Part shown: in pieces, positions 31,129 through 39,653 of the stretch | Layout: every line of letters starts with the position of its first letter | How positions within the stretch are numbered: position 1 is the stretch's first letter | DNA from: Methanococcoides sp. AM1 | Lineage (GTDB): Archaea; Halobacteriota; Methanosarcinia; Methanosarcinales; Methanosarcinaceae | Direction: 5' to 3' | Assembly: GCF_900774055.1 (NCBI RefSeq) | Contig: NZ_CAAGSW010000002.1 | Span: 372,001 to 436,000 of the forward strand | DNA: 64,000 nucleotides | Notes under the pieces: generated by a model | Databases searched by the model: none | What the model was told of the DNA's origin: nothing | Seen by the model: only the letters and a program-made list of their open reading frames with translations | Made by a program: the position numbers and the translations under genes

Positions 31129-33162
31129 TTACCCCATCTTCAGCGACTTTGCATTTATGGATACTATGACTGTGCTAAGACTCATAAGAACCGCTCCAGC
31201 TGCAGGACTCAACAAGATTCCATAGCTAATTAAGACTCCAGCTGCCAAAGGAATTGCAAAGGCATTATAACCCGTCGCCCAGAGAATATTCTGAAACATC
31301 TTCGAGTAAGTTTTCTTTGAAAGAAGAATTATGTCAATTGCATCCCTGGGATCGCTTTTTACAAGAATTATGTCTGCACTTTCAATAGCCACATCTGTTC
31401 CAGCTCCTATAGCAATGCCTACATCTGCCTGAACAAGAGCTGGAGCATCGTTTACCCCATCTCCAACCATGGCTACAGTATATTTTTTCTGAATTTCTTT
31501 TATGGTCTGGGATTTTTCATGAGGTAAAACTTCAGCGAAGTAATCATCAAGTCCGATTTCTTCAGCCACCCATTGAGCAACGAAGCGATTGTCACCTGTG
31601 AGCATCATGCACTTAATGTCCATAGACCTGAGTTTCTCAATAGCCTCTTTAGATTCCTTTCTTATAATATCTGCAAGTCCCACTGCACCCAATGGTTTAT
31701 CACCTTCAAGCAAAAATACAACGGTTTTACCCTGCTGTTCTATTTTCTCGATTTGATCATTTTGAAGATCGATTCCATTTTCTTTAAGGTACCCTGGACT
31801 TACTACTTTCAATCTTCTTCCCTGAATTGAACCTTCAACACCTTTTCCAGGAATTGATCTGAAATCTTCAACATTACCTGGTTCAAGGTTTTGTTCTTTT
31901 GCACTGTTTACAACTCCAAGAGCAATGGGGTGCTCTGAGTCCGATTCCAGAGAAGCAGATAATCTTAGAATTTCATCTTTATCTGTATCTGCAAGAGGTA
32001 CTATGTCTGTGACTCCAAACTTACCTTCTGTAAGTGTTCCAGTTTTGTCAAAAACGATTGCCTGAAGATTCCTTGCTCTCTCAAAAGCCTGCCTTTCTCT
32101 GATCAGTAGACCCGAGCCTGCTGCCAGAGATGTGGATACAGCAACAACAAGAGGAATGGCCAAACCCAAAGCATGTGGACACGCTATAACCATAACAGTA
32201 ACCGCTCTCTCAAGAGCAAAAACAAACTCCTGGCCAAAGGATAACCATGCCACAAGGGTCAACGTACCAACACCTATGGCTATGATTGTAAGCACCAAAG
32301 CAGCTTTGTTTGCCAGATCCTGCGTCTTGGATTTGCTTTCTTGTGCAGTCCTAACAAGCTCAATGACCTGATTTAGATATGTATCCTTTCCAGTTTTCTT
32401 GACTTCTATATGCAGGGATCCTTCTCCATTAATAGCCCCGCCGATAATTTCATCCCCACTCTTCTTAGATACTGGTTTGGATTCTCCTGTCAGCATTGCT
32501 TCATTAACACTGGTCTCTCCTTCAATCACAACTCCATCAATCGGGATCTTCTCACCAGGTTTGACAAGTACTCTGTCTCCAACCTCCAGTTCATCCACAC
32601 GGATATCGACTGTCTCTCCGTCTCTTATAAGATGAGCTTCGGAAGGCATTATCTTCACAAGTTCTTCCAAAGCCCTTGAAGCACCTAGGACAGAACGCAT
32701 TTCAGTCCAATGACCCAGAAGCATGACATCTATTAGTGTAACCAGTTCCCAGAAGAAGAACTTCCCTGGTAATCCAAAAACTACTGCAGAACTGTAGAAG
32801 TAGGCCACACTTATGGCAATTGCAATAAGTGTCATCATACCTGGCTGTCTAGTTTTTAGTTCGTTGAAGATTCCTTTAAGAAAGGGGTGCCCCCCATAAA
32901 AGTAAATTACTGAAGATAATATGAAGAGGATAAAAATTGAACCAAAAAACTTAATCTCAAAACCTAAAAATGATTGTATGGCTGGTGATAGAATCAGAAC
33001 AGGGAATGTAAGAATTAGTGAAACAATAAATCTCTTTTTGAAATCTTCCATCATCATAGCGTGATGACTTTTTCCTTCATGCTCCATCCCGTGCATTTCA
33101 TGCTCATGAGGCATTTTTTCATCTGGTTCATGATTTCCTGCAGACTTCATTTCATGGTTCAT
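31129..33162 (-). CDS. copB: Copper-transporting P1B-type ATPase, CopB class
   Basis: I choose ATG 33162 (677 aa), which has GGGGTG upstream; the TTG at 33180 would overlap the preceding stop. The N-terminus is a His/Met-rich metal-binding tail (HEHEMHGMEHEGKSHHAMMM). Classic P-type motifs follow: TGES, CPH in the membrane (VIACPHALGLAIP, the CopB form in place of CPC), DKTGTLTEG, HP in DSEHPIALG, and GDGVNDAPALV. The CPH motif and His-rich tail mark export of Cu(II)/Cu(I) or Ag. Directly upstream and close in the operon is a DUF5676 membrane protein often seen with such pumps. Confidence 0.94.
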   Translation of the reverse strand: MNHEMKSAGNHEPDEKMPHEHEMHGMEHEGKSHHAMMMEDFKKRFIVSLILTFPVLILSPAIQSFLGFEIKFFGSIFILFILSSVIYFYGGHPFLKGIFNELKTRQPGMMTLIAIAISVAYFYSSAVVFGLPGKFFFWELVTLIDVMLLGHWTEMRSVLGASRALEELVKIMPSEAHLIRDGETVDIRVDELEVGDRVLVKPGEKIPIDGVVIEGETSVNEAMLTGESKPVSKKSGDEIIGGAINGEGSLHIEVKKTGKDTYLNQVIELVRTAQESKSKTQDLANKAALVLTIIAIGVGTLTLVAWLSFGQEFVFALERAVTVMVIACPHALGLAIPLVVAVSTSLAAGSGLLIRERQAFERARNLQAIVFDKTGTLTEGKFGVTDIVPLADTDKDEILRLSASLESDSEHPIALGVVNSAKEQNLEPGNVEDFRSIPGKGVEGSIQGRRLKVVSPGYLKENGIDLQNDQIEKIEQQGKTVVFLLEGDKPLGAVGLADIIRKESKEAIEKLRSMDIKCMMLTGDNRFVAQWVAEEIGLDDYFAEVLPHEKSQTIKEIQKKYTVAMVGDGVNDAPALVQADVGIAIGAGTDVAIESADIILVKSDPRDAIDIILLSKKTYSKMFQNILWATGYNAFAIPLAAGVLISYGILLSPAAGAVLMSLSTVIVSINAKSLKMG

Positions 33163-33176
33163 TCCACACACCCCGA

Positions 33177-33422
33177 TCAAGCAAATTTATTATAGAAGAT
33201 TCCGAACAAATATGCAAAAATGAATGAAATGATTGCAGCTTCAACCATTCCAGCAATTATACCAGTTGGATCCAGCGAGAAGAACGTATGCCATTGTTGC
33301 ATCATCTCAACTGCACCCGTGTACATTCCTAAATTTCCAAGTATTCCAAGTAAAAGCATTACTATTGCAGCAACGATTGCTGCAGCTAAACTAAATGCTA
33401 ATGGCTTTAATTGTTGTGTCAT
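33177..33422 (-). CDS. DUF5676-like small membrane protein
   Basis: The 81-aa protein has two hydrophobic segments (LAFSLAAAIVAAIVMLLLGI and GIIAGMVEAAIISFIFAYLF) separated by a Trp/His loop MMQQWHTFFSLDP. This is the usual form of DUF5676 membrane proteins found beside heavy-metal ATPases. GGGGGAAAT precedes the ATG. Its stop overlaps the possible TTG start of the pump, so the two are probably translated together. Confidence 0.65.
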   Translation of the reverse strand: MTQQLKPLAFSLAAAIVAAIVMLLLGILGNLGMYTGAVEMMQQWHTFFSLDPTGIIAGMVEAAIISFIFAYLFGIFYNKFA

Positions 33423-33619
33423 TTATTTCCCCCACTTTAAATGATGAACTTCATCTGGAATTACTGAAACATAGTGTTTCAGAGAGTGTATTTGCAACAA
33501 ATATGTCCCACCATACTTGCCCTATTATTACACCATAATCATATTTCATTTTGACTTATATAAACTAATCAGTAAGCGTTTGTAATTCAGTTCTACAAAA
33601 GATGAAAAGGAATAAGGGC

Positions 33620-33853
33620 TTAGTTGAGGATTGAAGTGATGATACTAAGGGTGATGTATGCCGTGAGCAACATTACAATCCCTATAAGTAAATAGGTAAG
33701 GATGTTCCTGTATACGACCTTCTTTTCAGATCCTGCTTTTATCCCAAAACCTCCAGCACAAGCACCACTTCCACAACCTCCGGTACTACAGCTCTCTTCA
33801 GTACCTTTTTCGCGGGTAACCACAGGAAGTGTTTTGAGTTCTTTGGACATCAT
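33620..33853 (-). CDS. Small Cys-rich membrane protein (77 aa)
   Basis: An N-terminal soluble part carries a Cys/Gly cluster, ESCSTGGCGSGACAGGFG. One C-terminal membrane helix follows (NILTYLLIGIVMLLTAYITL). The cluster could hold a metal or an iron-sulfur centre. It is separated from DUF5676 by 197 bp and may have its own promoter. No family is recognised; setting suggests redox or copper handling. Confidence 0.6.
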   Translation of the reverse strand: MMSKELKTLPVVTREKGTEESCSTGGCGSGACAGGFGIKAGSEKKVVYRNILTYLLIGIVMLLTAYITLSIITSILN

Positions 33854-34128
33854 TATTTCTTTTATTCCAGTTGATTATAAATGTTTGTATTTTGACATTA
33901 TTTGACATATACTGACCATCAGATGGCCTTTTTGGAAGGCCTATTGTTGATTCCCGCTCAATGTAATAGATAATTGTTAGGCTTAAAGAGCTTAAAGGCT
34001 GTAGCTTAGAGTTTCATAATATCGATGTACCAGTGGTGTTTTTTAGATATCCTCTGCTACAAAAAATACTTATTGTTGTATTATCTAAGTTTTAATGTAT
34101 CCATTTAATGAAAGTCGGGGGAATTTAA

Positions 34129-34686
34129 TTGGCAAAAAGAATTGTTATGACATTTGTTTTGATTGGAATAATATTAATTATAGCTGGATGTGTGAACGAA
34201 AGGACTGATTCTTACAACATGATGTCTCAGGAATATGGATGGCATGAACCTGGATTCATGTATCCTGATCAATATGATTCATCATTGGATTCCAATATTG
34301 TTACAGAATTTGACTCTAACGGAGAAATGATCTATTATACTGGGTTTAATGAGAATGAACAACAAATACCAGTAAGTGGTGGACCTCATTGGCTTTATGT
34401 TCACGGTGGTAGTTGTGTAAGCTGTCATGGAGTCGATGGTAAAGGTGGAGTACCAATTATGATGGGGACTGTAACTCCTCCAGATATAACCTATGAAACT
34501 CTGACTGCTGAAGAAGAGCATGAAGATGAACATGAGGAACATCCCCCATACACTGATGAAACTATCAAGGTTGCTATAAGAGAAGGTAAGGATCCTTCTG
34601 GAGAGGAACTTGATTATACAATGCCAAAGTGGGATATGTCCGATGAAGACATTGAAGATCTAATTGACTATCTGAAAACACTTTGA
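34129..34686 (+). CDS. Monoheme c-type cytochrome lipoprotein
   Basis: Start TTG 34129 after CGGGGGAATT. The signal sequence ends in a lipobox, LIIAGC (Cys21), so the protein should be lipid-anchored outside. One heme motif CVSCH is followed by GVDGKGGVPI, typical of class I cytochrome c. The distal Met ligand is probably in YTMPKW near the C-terminus, followed by the last helix DEDIEDLIDYLKTL. A His/Glu-rich insert (EEHEDEHEEH) could bind metal. It is divergent from the copper cluster. It may exchange electrons with the octaheme protein. Confidence 0.88.
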   Translation: MAKRIVMTFVLIGIILIIAGCVNERTDSYNMMSQEYGWHEPGFMYPDQYDSSLDSNIVTEFDSNGEMIYYTGFNENEQQIPVSGGPHWLYVHGGSCVSCHGVDGKGGVPIMMGTVTPPDITYETLTAEEEHEDEHEEHPPYTDETIKVAIREGKDPSGEELDYTMPKWDMSDEDIEDLIDYLKTL

Positions 34687-34738
34687 TTGATCAATCTACT
34701 TTTAATGTGGGGTAACCAGACCCACGTTTCTGTTTTTG

Positions 34739-36373
34739 TCATAAAGAGCTTCTCAACGTATAGGCACTCATAATCAGTGATACAAAAAATCCAACAATCC
34801 CTAAAGAACTGAAGTCTCCTTGAATAATCAGATACACAGATGAGATTATCAAGACCATTAGTAATGCATATCTCATTGATTCTCCAAGTAGGCGGTACCT
34901 TTTGAGAGTATTGCTCTTGGCTTCTAACCTTTCAAGTTTGTATCCACGAATAGTTTCAATTACGTCATTGATCCCAGATGGTAGGTTTTTGAATATGTCT
35001 ATATATTCATCACCTTCCATTTGGACAAATTCAACGGCTTGCGTTGGTGAATAACGTTCTTTTAGGGCTTTGGATATGACTGGACGTACTTCATCCATAA
35101 TATTATAGTTTGGATTAAGGTTAAGGCAGACTGCTTCAACAAGTATAAGTGCACGTTCTAGTGTAGAAAATTCACTTGGAAGCGACATGTTGTATTTCAA
35201 AGCAAGAAGTGCATAATTATCGCTTTTACGTTCCCCAATACCCCTATGTTGTTTTGTAATTAGTTCATCAATATCCCACTTAAATCTTGAAATATCGAGA
35301 TCCTCTTTGTTCAGCTTACCAATTTTCAAAAATGCATCTGCTGCCATATCCACTTTCTTTTTGTTTATAGCATAGAACAGGTTCAACATGTTGCGCCTTA
35401 ACTCATCATCAATCTTACCGACTGCACCAAAATCAATGAATGCTACCGTACCGTCTTTAACTACAATGTTCCCCCCATGTGGGTCGGCGTGGTAAAATCC
35501 ATCTAAATATACTTGCTTCAGGTAACTCGAGCTTATAAGTTGGACATATCGAGATTTTATTTCCTGGTTAATGTCACCTACATCTTTAACCAAGGTTCCT
35601 TCTATAAAATCCATGACCAGTACACTTTCTCTACAGTAATCGAGGTAGACCTTTGGAATGATTACATCTTCTACTTCCTCAAAATTATCGTGGAAGCGCA
35701 TCATGTTCATAGCTTCTATTTTGTAATCAAGCTCATTGTGAAGCATTTCTTTGAATTCTCGAAGAAATCGATCAGAATCAAAGTTGTCTCCGACACCCAT
35801 TAATTTTATAAAAAACGGTTTTAGATCATTGATTATTTCGAGATCTAAATTTATTGTATCAATTAGGTTTGGACGTGCAATCTTCACAGCAACTTTCTTT
35901 CCGTTAATGACCCCTTGGTATACCTGACCTATCGATGCACTTGCTATTGGTGTTGTATCAAGTTCATCGAATATATCCAATATATCATTACAATGGTAAC
36001 AGGTCGGATGGTGTTTATGATCTCCTTTCCCCATCTCGCAGATGCACTCCGTTTCAAAAGATTCACGCATCTTATCAAAGTCAAGAGGCTTGACGTTGTC
36101 CTGTAATTTCTCTAGTTCTAGTATGTATGTGTATGGTACTAAATCAGGGCGCTTGCTCAACATCTGTCCCAATTTTATAAAACTTGGTCCAAGTTCCTCA
36201 AAAGCAAGACGGAGCTTTGTAGCATTACTCCTATTTTTTAAATCTAAAGCACATGTGCATTTCTTGTTGGAAATGTGATCTTTATGAATATCCTTGTACA
36301 AAAGTGAAAACAAATTATACTTCAAAAATACCCTAATGATAGTTGCATATCTTTTGGATTTTTCCAGCATCAT
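34739..36373 (-). CDS. ABC1/UbiB (AarF) family atypical kinase
   Basis: The 544-aa protein has the family-specific K-x-G-Q motif (LGPSFIKLGQMLSKRPDLVP), an A-rich loop (IASASIGQVYQG) in place of a Gly-rich P-loop, VAVKIARPN, and a catalytic loop with HADPHGGNIVV and IDFGAVGKID. Two C-terminal hydrophobic segments (about 495-540) anchor it to the membrane. UbiB-type proteins support quinone and isoprenoid-lipid handling; in methanosarcinal archaea methanophenazine would be the analogous lipid, but that link is inference. A Cys/His cluster (CICEMGKGDHKHHPTCYHC, near residue 108) is an unusual insertion that may bind metal. Confidence 0.9.
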   Translation of the reverse strand: MMLEKSKRYATIIRVFLKYNLFSLLYKDIHKDHISNKKCTCALDLKNRSNATKLRLAFEELGPSFIKLGQMLSKRPDLVPYTYILELEKLQDNVKPLDFDKMRESFETECICEMGKGDHKHHPTCYHCNDILDIFDELDTTPIASASIGQVYQGVINGKKVAVKIARPNLIDTINLDLEIINDLKPFFIKLMGVGDNFDSDRFLREFKEMLHNELDYKIEAMNMMRFHDNFEEVEDVIIPKVYLDYCRESVLVMDFIEGTLVKDVGDINQEIKSRYVQLISSSYLKQVYLDGFYHADPHGGNIVVKDGTVAFIDFGAVGKIDDELRRNMLNLFYAINKKKVDMAADAFLKIGKLNKEDLDISRFKWDIDELITKQHRGIGERKSDNYALLALKYNMSLPSEFSTLERALILVEAVCLNLNPNYNIMDEVRPVISKALKERYSPTQAVEFVQMEGDEYIDIFKNLPSGINDVIETIRGYKLERLEAKSNTLKRYRLLGESMRYALLMVLIISSVYLIIQGDFSSLGIVGFFVSLIMSAYTLRSSL

Positions 36374-36428
36374 ATTACATATTTGTATTCTTATTGAAGA
36401 GGATTTCTATATATTAAATATTTTGATA

Positions 36429-36758
36429 TCACAACTGTGCCTTGTGCCGGATCTCAGACAAACTAACCGCCGGTATAACTCTGCTTAATTTGTCTGCTTC
36501 CGGACACAAATTAATCCTTGTTTTAATCAGCCTTGTTTTGTGTGGGATCTCAGAGAAATTACGGGCCTTTTGAAGATCAACTAATTTCCCCAGGAACCGG
36601 CAGAAAATAACAGCTCTTGGAATTACCACTAATTTTTGCCAGGCCTCAAACAAAATAAGCAGTGTTGTAACTCAAACTAATTTCTGTCTTCCAGGGGAGA
36701 AAATAACGGCGGGTATAGTCTGGCTTAATTTCTGGCTGAGGCCACACAAAATAACCAT
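36429..36758 (-). repeat. 48-bp tandem repeat array (seven units) with periodic open frame
   Basis: The motif AA(A)(T)TAAC recurs at 36460, 36508, 36556, 36605, 36653, 36701 and 36749: spacings 48, 48, 49, 48, 48, 48. Each unit also carries a facing TTAATTT-type arm, so units form imperfect dyads (CAGAnAAATnAC...CTnAATTTCTG). On the minus strand one frame is open from ATG 36758 to TGA 36429, apart from one TGA at 36672-36674. It gives 16-residue peptide repeats such as VIFCRFLGKLVDLQKA and VIFSPGRQKLV. It lies between the UbiB-like gene and the tRNA-Ala, inside the right end of the element. Confidence 0.85.
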
Positions 36759-36844
36759 CCTAATTAAGTACAAAAAAGGCAAAGAAACAGATGCTCATTT
36801 CTTCAAAATATCGGCATCTGCTTAGGTCTATCAAAAGTTTTTTA

Positions 36845-36858
36845 GTGGACCGGTCGGG
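36845..36858 (-). other. attR candidate: 14-bp core in the tRNA-Ala 3' end
   Basis: GTGGACCGGTCGGG is identical to 11184-11197. Here it forms the acceptor 3' strand and part of the T-stem of the intact tRNA. Downstream of the tRNA the sequence is CTAAAA on the coding strand, not CCA. Confidence 0.72.
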
Positions 36859-36917
36859 AATTGAACCCGAGGCCTCTACCATGCCAAGGTAGCGATCTTC
36901 CCCTGATCTACCGGCCC
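36846..36917 (-). tRNA. tRNA-Ala (anticodon GGC)
   Basis: The minus strand starts GGGCCGGTAGATCAGGGGAA and ends CCGGTCC-A. The 7-bp acceptor contains G3-U70, the alanine identity pair. The anticodon stem CTACC/GGTAG holds the loop TTGGCAT, anticodon GGC, and the T-arm is CGGGTTCAATTCCCG. The 72-nt gene lacks an encoded CCA, unlike the neighbouring tRNA-Ile. It is the proposed attachment site of the element. Confidence 0.93.
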
Positions 36918-37093
36918 AATATCTAAACCATACTTACCATTATCTAAAATAAAGCTATCGCTGCATAATGCTGGCGTTTCTTCTCACACCATTTATATTT
37001 TCATAATGATGGCATCTAGGTACGAAATGTTAATATACTAGAATGAGTATTGTGTAGCTCGTACGATGAACAACATCGTGCATGATACGCATT

Positions 37094-37170
37094 GGGCCCG
37101 TAGCTTAGCTAGGTGGAGCGTTCGGCTGATAACCGAAAGGTCCTGAGTTCGAATCTCAGCGGGCCCACCA
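37094..37170 (+). tRNA. tRNA-Ile (anticodon GAT) with encoded CCA
   Basis: Begins GGGCCCGTAGCTTAGCTAGG. The anticodon stem TTCGG/CCGAA encloses CTGATAA, anticodon GAT. The T-arm is CTGAGTTCGAATCTCAG, and the 3' end is CGGGCCC-A-CCA. All arms pair well. It is divergent from the tRNA-Ala, 176 bp away. Confidence 0.95.
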
Positions 37171-37489
37171 TCAATACTTTTCTAAAGATCTCTAATATTG
37201 TTCTATCTATTTTATTAAATTAGTTCATTGTTTTTCACGGATTTTTGCCACATGCATTCAACTGGTTCCTTTTATTAGCCATGCTGATCGTTGGTCATGT
37301 TTCCCGTGACATTGTACTACTTTATTTGAAGTGTTGAGCGAAGCGTCTCATCTCGAATATTGGTCAATAAGCAGGATTTGGGTATATGGCTGGTCTGAAA
37401 TATTGATTTTATATAATAACCGAAACATAAAATTTATAAACTAATAGATAATACCCCCTTTATAAAACTCGTACTATAATGGTGGACGT
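37171..37489. promoter_or_regulatory. 319-bp intergenic region, promoter of the winged-helix gene
   Basis: No gene is seen. The last 100 bp are AT-rich with TATA-like runs at 37410-37418 and 37459-37464, and GGTGGA lies just before the ATG at 37490. Confidence 0.45.
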
Positions 37490-37861
37490 ATGAATAACGG
37501 AGAATTTTATATGGATGATGAAGACAACGAGATGGTCTTGCTCCTTCAGAAACTGAATGTTTCGAAGCCTGTGGCAAAGACACTTGCTTGTTTGTTAACT
37601 GCTGAACAGATAACTTCCCGTGAGGTCGAAAGGATGTCACGTTTAAGGCAACCAGAGGTCAGTATTGCCATGACCTATCTTCAGAATAACAACTGGGTGG
37701 ATGTCGAAGAAGTAAAGAAGAAACAGGGAAAGGGCAGACCTATAAAAGTGTATACTCTAACTGTTCCAATGGATGAGATCATTGATACTATAGAGCAGAA
37801 GGTTATAGCTGAGAATCAAATGATGCTGGAGAACATTGAAAGGCTGAAAGACCTTTCATGA
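37490..37861 (+). CDS. Winged helix-turn-helix transcriptional regulator (123 aa)
   Basis: The core is a winged helix of the TrmB/ArsR type: VSKPVAKTLACLLTAEQITS, REVERMSRLRQPEVSIAMTY (recognition helix), LQNNNWVDVEEVKKKQGKGRPIKVYTL (wing). A short C-terminal helix, IEQKVIAENQMMLENIERL, is probably for dimerisation. GGTGGA precedes the ATG. The K-G-R-P-x-K wing motif is common in small archaeal regulators of this class in methanogens. No target is evident; the gene stands alone between tRNA-Ile and the aconitase-family gene. Confidence 0.85.
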   Translation: MNNGEFYMDDEDNEMVLLLQKLNVSKPVAKTLACLLTAEQITSREVERMSRLRQPEVSIAMTYLQNNNWVDVEEVKKKQGKGRPIKVYTLTVPMDEIIDTIEQKVIAENQMMLENIERLKDLS

Positions 37862-38050
37862 TCCTCTTTTTTTAATTAATTCAGATTCATTTATTTGTTT
37901 ATTTATTAACTTATTTCATTGTCGATCTTATAAAGTTAGTTCTTTTGATCTACTATTATCCGTTTTCTCCGGTTTGCAGCTGTGGACAGATACACATATT
38001 TATCTGTTTACTGTAGTATTCAGTAAGCAAGTGATACAGGAGTTAGTCTT

Positions 38051-39292
38051 TTGAGTACCATCAGCGAGAAAATATTTAGCAGGGCAAGCGGAAAAGAAGC
38101 AAAAGCAAATGAGTTTATCATGGCGAACGTGGATTATGCCATGGCTCATGACGGCACCAGTGTGCTTGCAGTAAGATCGTTCAAAAAAATGGGCCTTGAA
38201 AAGGTATGGGACCCAAAACGTATCGTAATTCCATTTGATCATCTCACTCCTGCAAACACGGAAACAACTGCTTCATTACATCACGATATAAGGGAGTGGA
38301 TCGCAGAGCAGGGAATTCCCAACTTCTTTGATGTGGGTGAAGGCATTTGCCATCAGGTGCTTCCTGAGAATGGTTTTGCAATGCCTGGTAAGCTTGTAGT
38401 TGGTGCAGATTCTCATTCATGCACTTACGGTGCTTTCGGAGCATTTGGGACCGGTGTGGGAGCTACTGACATGTCCGAGATATTTGCCGCAGGCAAGCTG
38501 TGGTTCAAGGTTCCTGAGACCATCAAGGTAACAGCACAGGGTAAATTAGGTAAGCATGTGCTTGCCAAGGATGTTACCCTCAAGACCATTGGTACAGTGG
38601 GTGCTGCCGGAGCTACATACAAAGCTGCAGAGTTCTATGGTGATACCATCACAGATCTTTCAATATCCGGCAGGATGACGCTTTGTAACATGGCGATCGA
38701 AATGGGTGGCAAGGCCGGTATAGTGCCTCCTGACAAGAAAACATTCGATTTCCTTGAAGGCAGGGCTGTTGAAGATTATGAACCTGTTTACGCCGATGAG
38801 AATACTGAATACTGCGCTGAGTACTATATTGATGCAGCAAACCTTGAGCCTCAGGTTGCCCGTCCTCATCAGGTGGATAATGTATGTGATGTTATGGAAG
38901 TTGCTGACACAAAGGTGGACCAGGTTTTCATTGGCACATGCACCAATGGAAGGCTCGAAGACCTTGAAATTGCTGCTGATATCCTTAAAGGGGAGCAGGT
39001 AGCTGTCAGGACCCTCGTTATTCCTGCATCACGCTCCGTAATGATCGAAGCTATTCGCAATGGAACTGCTGAAACATTATTGGAGGCAGGTGCGACCCTT
39101 GGAACTCCCGGATGTGGTCCATGTCTTGGAGGTCACATGGGTGTTATCGGGGAAGGTGAAGTTTGCATCTCTACAGCAAACCGCAATTTCAGAGGAAGGA
39201 TGGGTACTGGTGGTCAGATCTATCTGGGATCCCCTGCAACAGCTGCAGCGTCTGCGCTGACTGGTGAGATCACTGATCCAAGAACTGTTTGA
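38051..39292 (+). CDS. Aconitase-family large subunit (LeuC/HacA type)
   Basis: Start TTG 38051 with GGAG nine bases upstream; 413 aa. Motifs of isopropylmalate isomerase/homoaconitase large subunits are clear: [35 protein letters not shown], the iron-sulfur ligands [13 protein letters not shown] and [12 protein letters not shown], and [13 protein letters not shown]. In methanogens two such subunits exist: LeuC for leucine and HacA for the 2-oxosuberate path to coenzyme B. Sequence reading alone does not separate them, and the small subunit is not adjacent. Substrate: isopropylmalate, citramalate-derived methylmalate or homocitrate. Confidence 0.92.
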   Translation: MSTISEKIFSRASGKEAKANEFIMANVDYAMAHDGTSVLAVRSFKKMGLEKVWDPKRIVIPFDHLTPANTETTASLHHDIREWIAEQGIPNFFDVGEGICHQVLPENGFAMPGKLVVGADSHSCTYGAFGAFGTGVGATDMSEIFAAGKLWFKVPETIKVTAQGKLGKHVLAKDVTLKTIGTVGAAGATYKAAEFYGDTITDLSISGRMTLCNMAIEMGGKAGIVPPDKKTFDFLEGRAVEDYEPVYADENTEYCAEYYIDAANLEPQVARPHQVDNVCDVMEVADTKVDQVFIGTCTNGRLEDLEIAADILKGEQVAVRTLVIPASRSVMIEAIRNGTAETLLEAGATLGTPGCGPCLGGHMGVIGEGEVCISTANRNFRGRMGTGGQIYLGSPATAAASALTGEITDPRTV

Positions 39293-39317
39293 ACAATACT
39301 TAACTGGAGGTAGTTAA

Positions 39318-39530
39318 ATGGTAGAAGAACTGGATGAAGGAAAACTGGAACATCTTCTGGGACACTGGATTGAGCACAATGAAAGCCACAGCAAAAGTTT
39401 CAATGATTGGATAGCTAAGCTGGAAGCTGCTGGGTTTGAGGAAGTTGCAGGTCATATCCGCACAGCTGCTACAAAGATGGATGAATGTACTGAACATTTA
39501 AAACAGGCAAAAGAGGTCGTGAGGAAGTAA
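39318..39530 (+). CDS. Small helical His-rich protein (70 aa)
   Basis: ATG 39318 with GGAGGTAG upstream. The product is a two- or three-helix protein, ELDEGKLEHLLGHWIEHNES then HSKSFNDWIAKLEAAGFEEV. Three His residues in HWIEHNESH could bind metal. It resembles short uncharacterised proteins (DUF8180-like) found in anaerobes near nickel/LarC functions, but I hold that only weakly. It follows the aconitase gene by 25 bp and may be co-transcribed with it. Confidence 0.65.
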   Translation: MVEELDEGKLEHLLGHWIEHNESHSKSFNDWIAKLEAAGFEEVAGHIRTAATKMDECTEHLKQAKEVVRK

Positions 39531-39555
39531 ATTTCCTCACGGACGACATTTTTAT
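39518..39555 (+). terminator. Hairpin terminator after the small helical protein
   Basis: CGTGAGGAA (39518-39526) and TTCCTCACG (39533-39541) are perfect arms with a 6-nt loop. ACGACATTTTTATTTT follows. The stop codon lies in the loop. Confidence 0.7.
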
Positions 39556-39653
39556 TTTGATTGCCGTCTTATTGAAAAGCCATCGTTTTTTAGAAGATAA
39601 TTTGAGACATGATCCTCTTAGGGTATCAATGCCTGACAATTAAATAACAACTA

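Larger units (their letters stand above)
11181..36858. mobile_element. Candidate integrative element in tRNA-Ala (about 25.7 kb)
   Basis: The left end is a 3' tRNA-Ala fragment next to an integrase. The right end is the intact tRNA-Ala gene with the same 14-bp core. The tRNA reads leftward, so its 3' end faces the element, as expected for insertion into a tRNA 3' end. The left copy keeps the chromosomal CCA. The intact gene is instead followed by CTAAAA, as if its 3' flank came with the element. Contents fit an accessory element up to about 27 kb (integrase, toxin-antitoxin, insertion sequence, conflict operon, P4-type primase-helicase). The kinase/cytochrome/copper genes from 27.6 to 36.4 kb may be cargo or an older insertion. 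Confidence 0.7.

Noticed and set aside
36429-36770. CRISPR array
   Set aside because: The period is constant at 48 bp, but the repeats are highly divergent, the inner parts are related to each other and no cas gene is present in the window.
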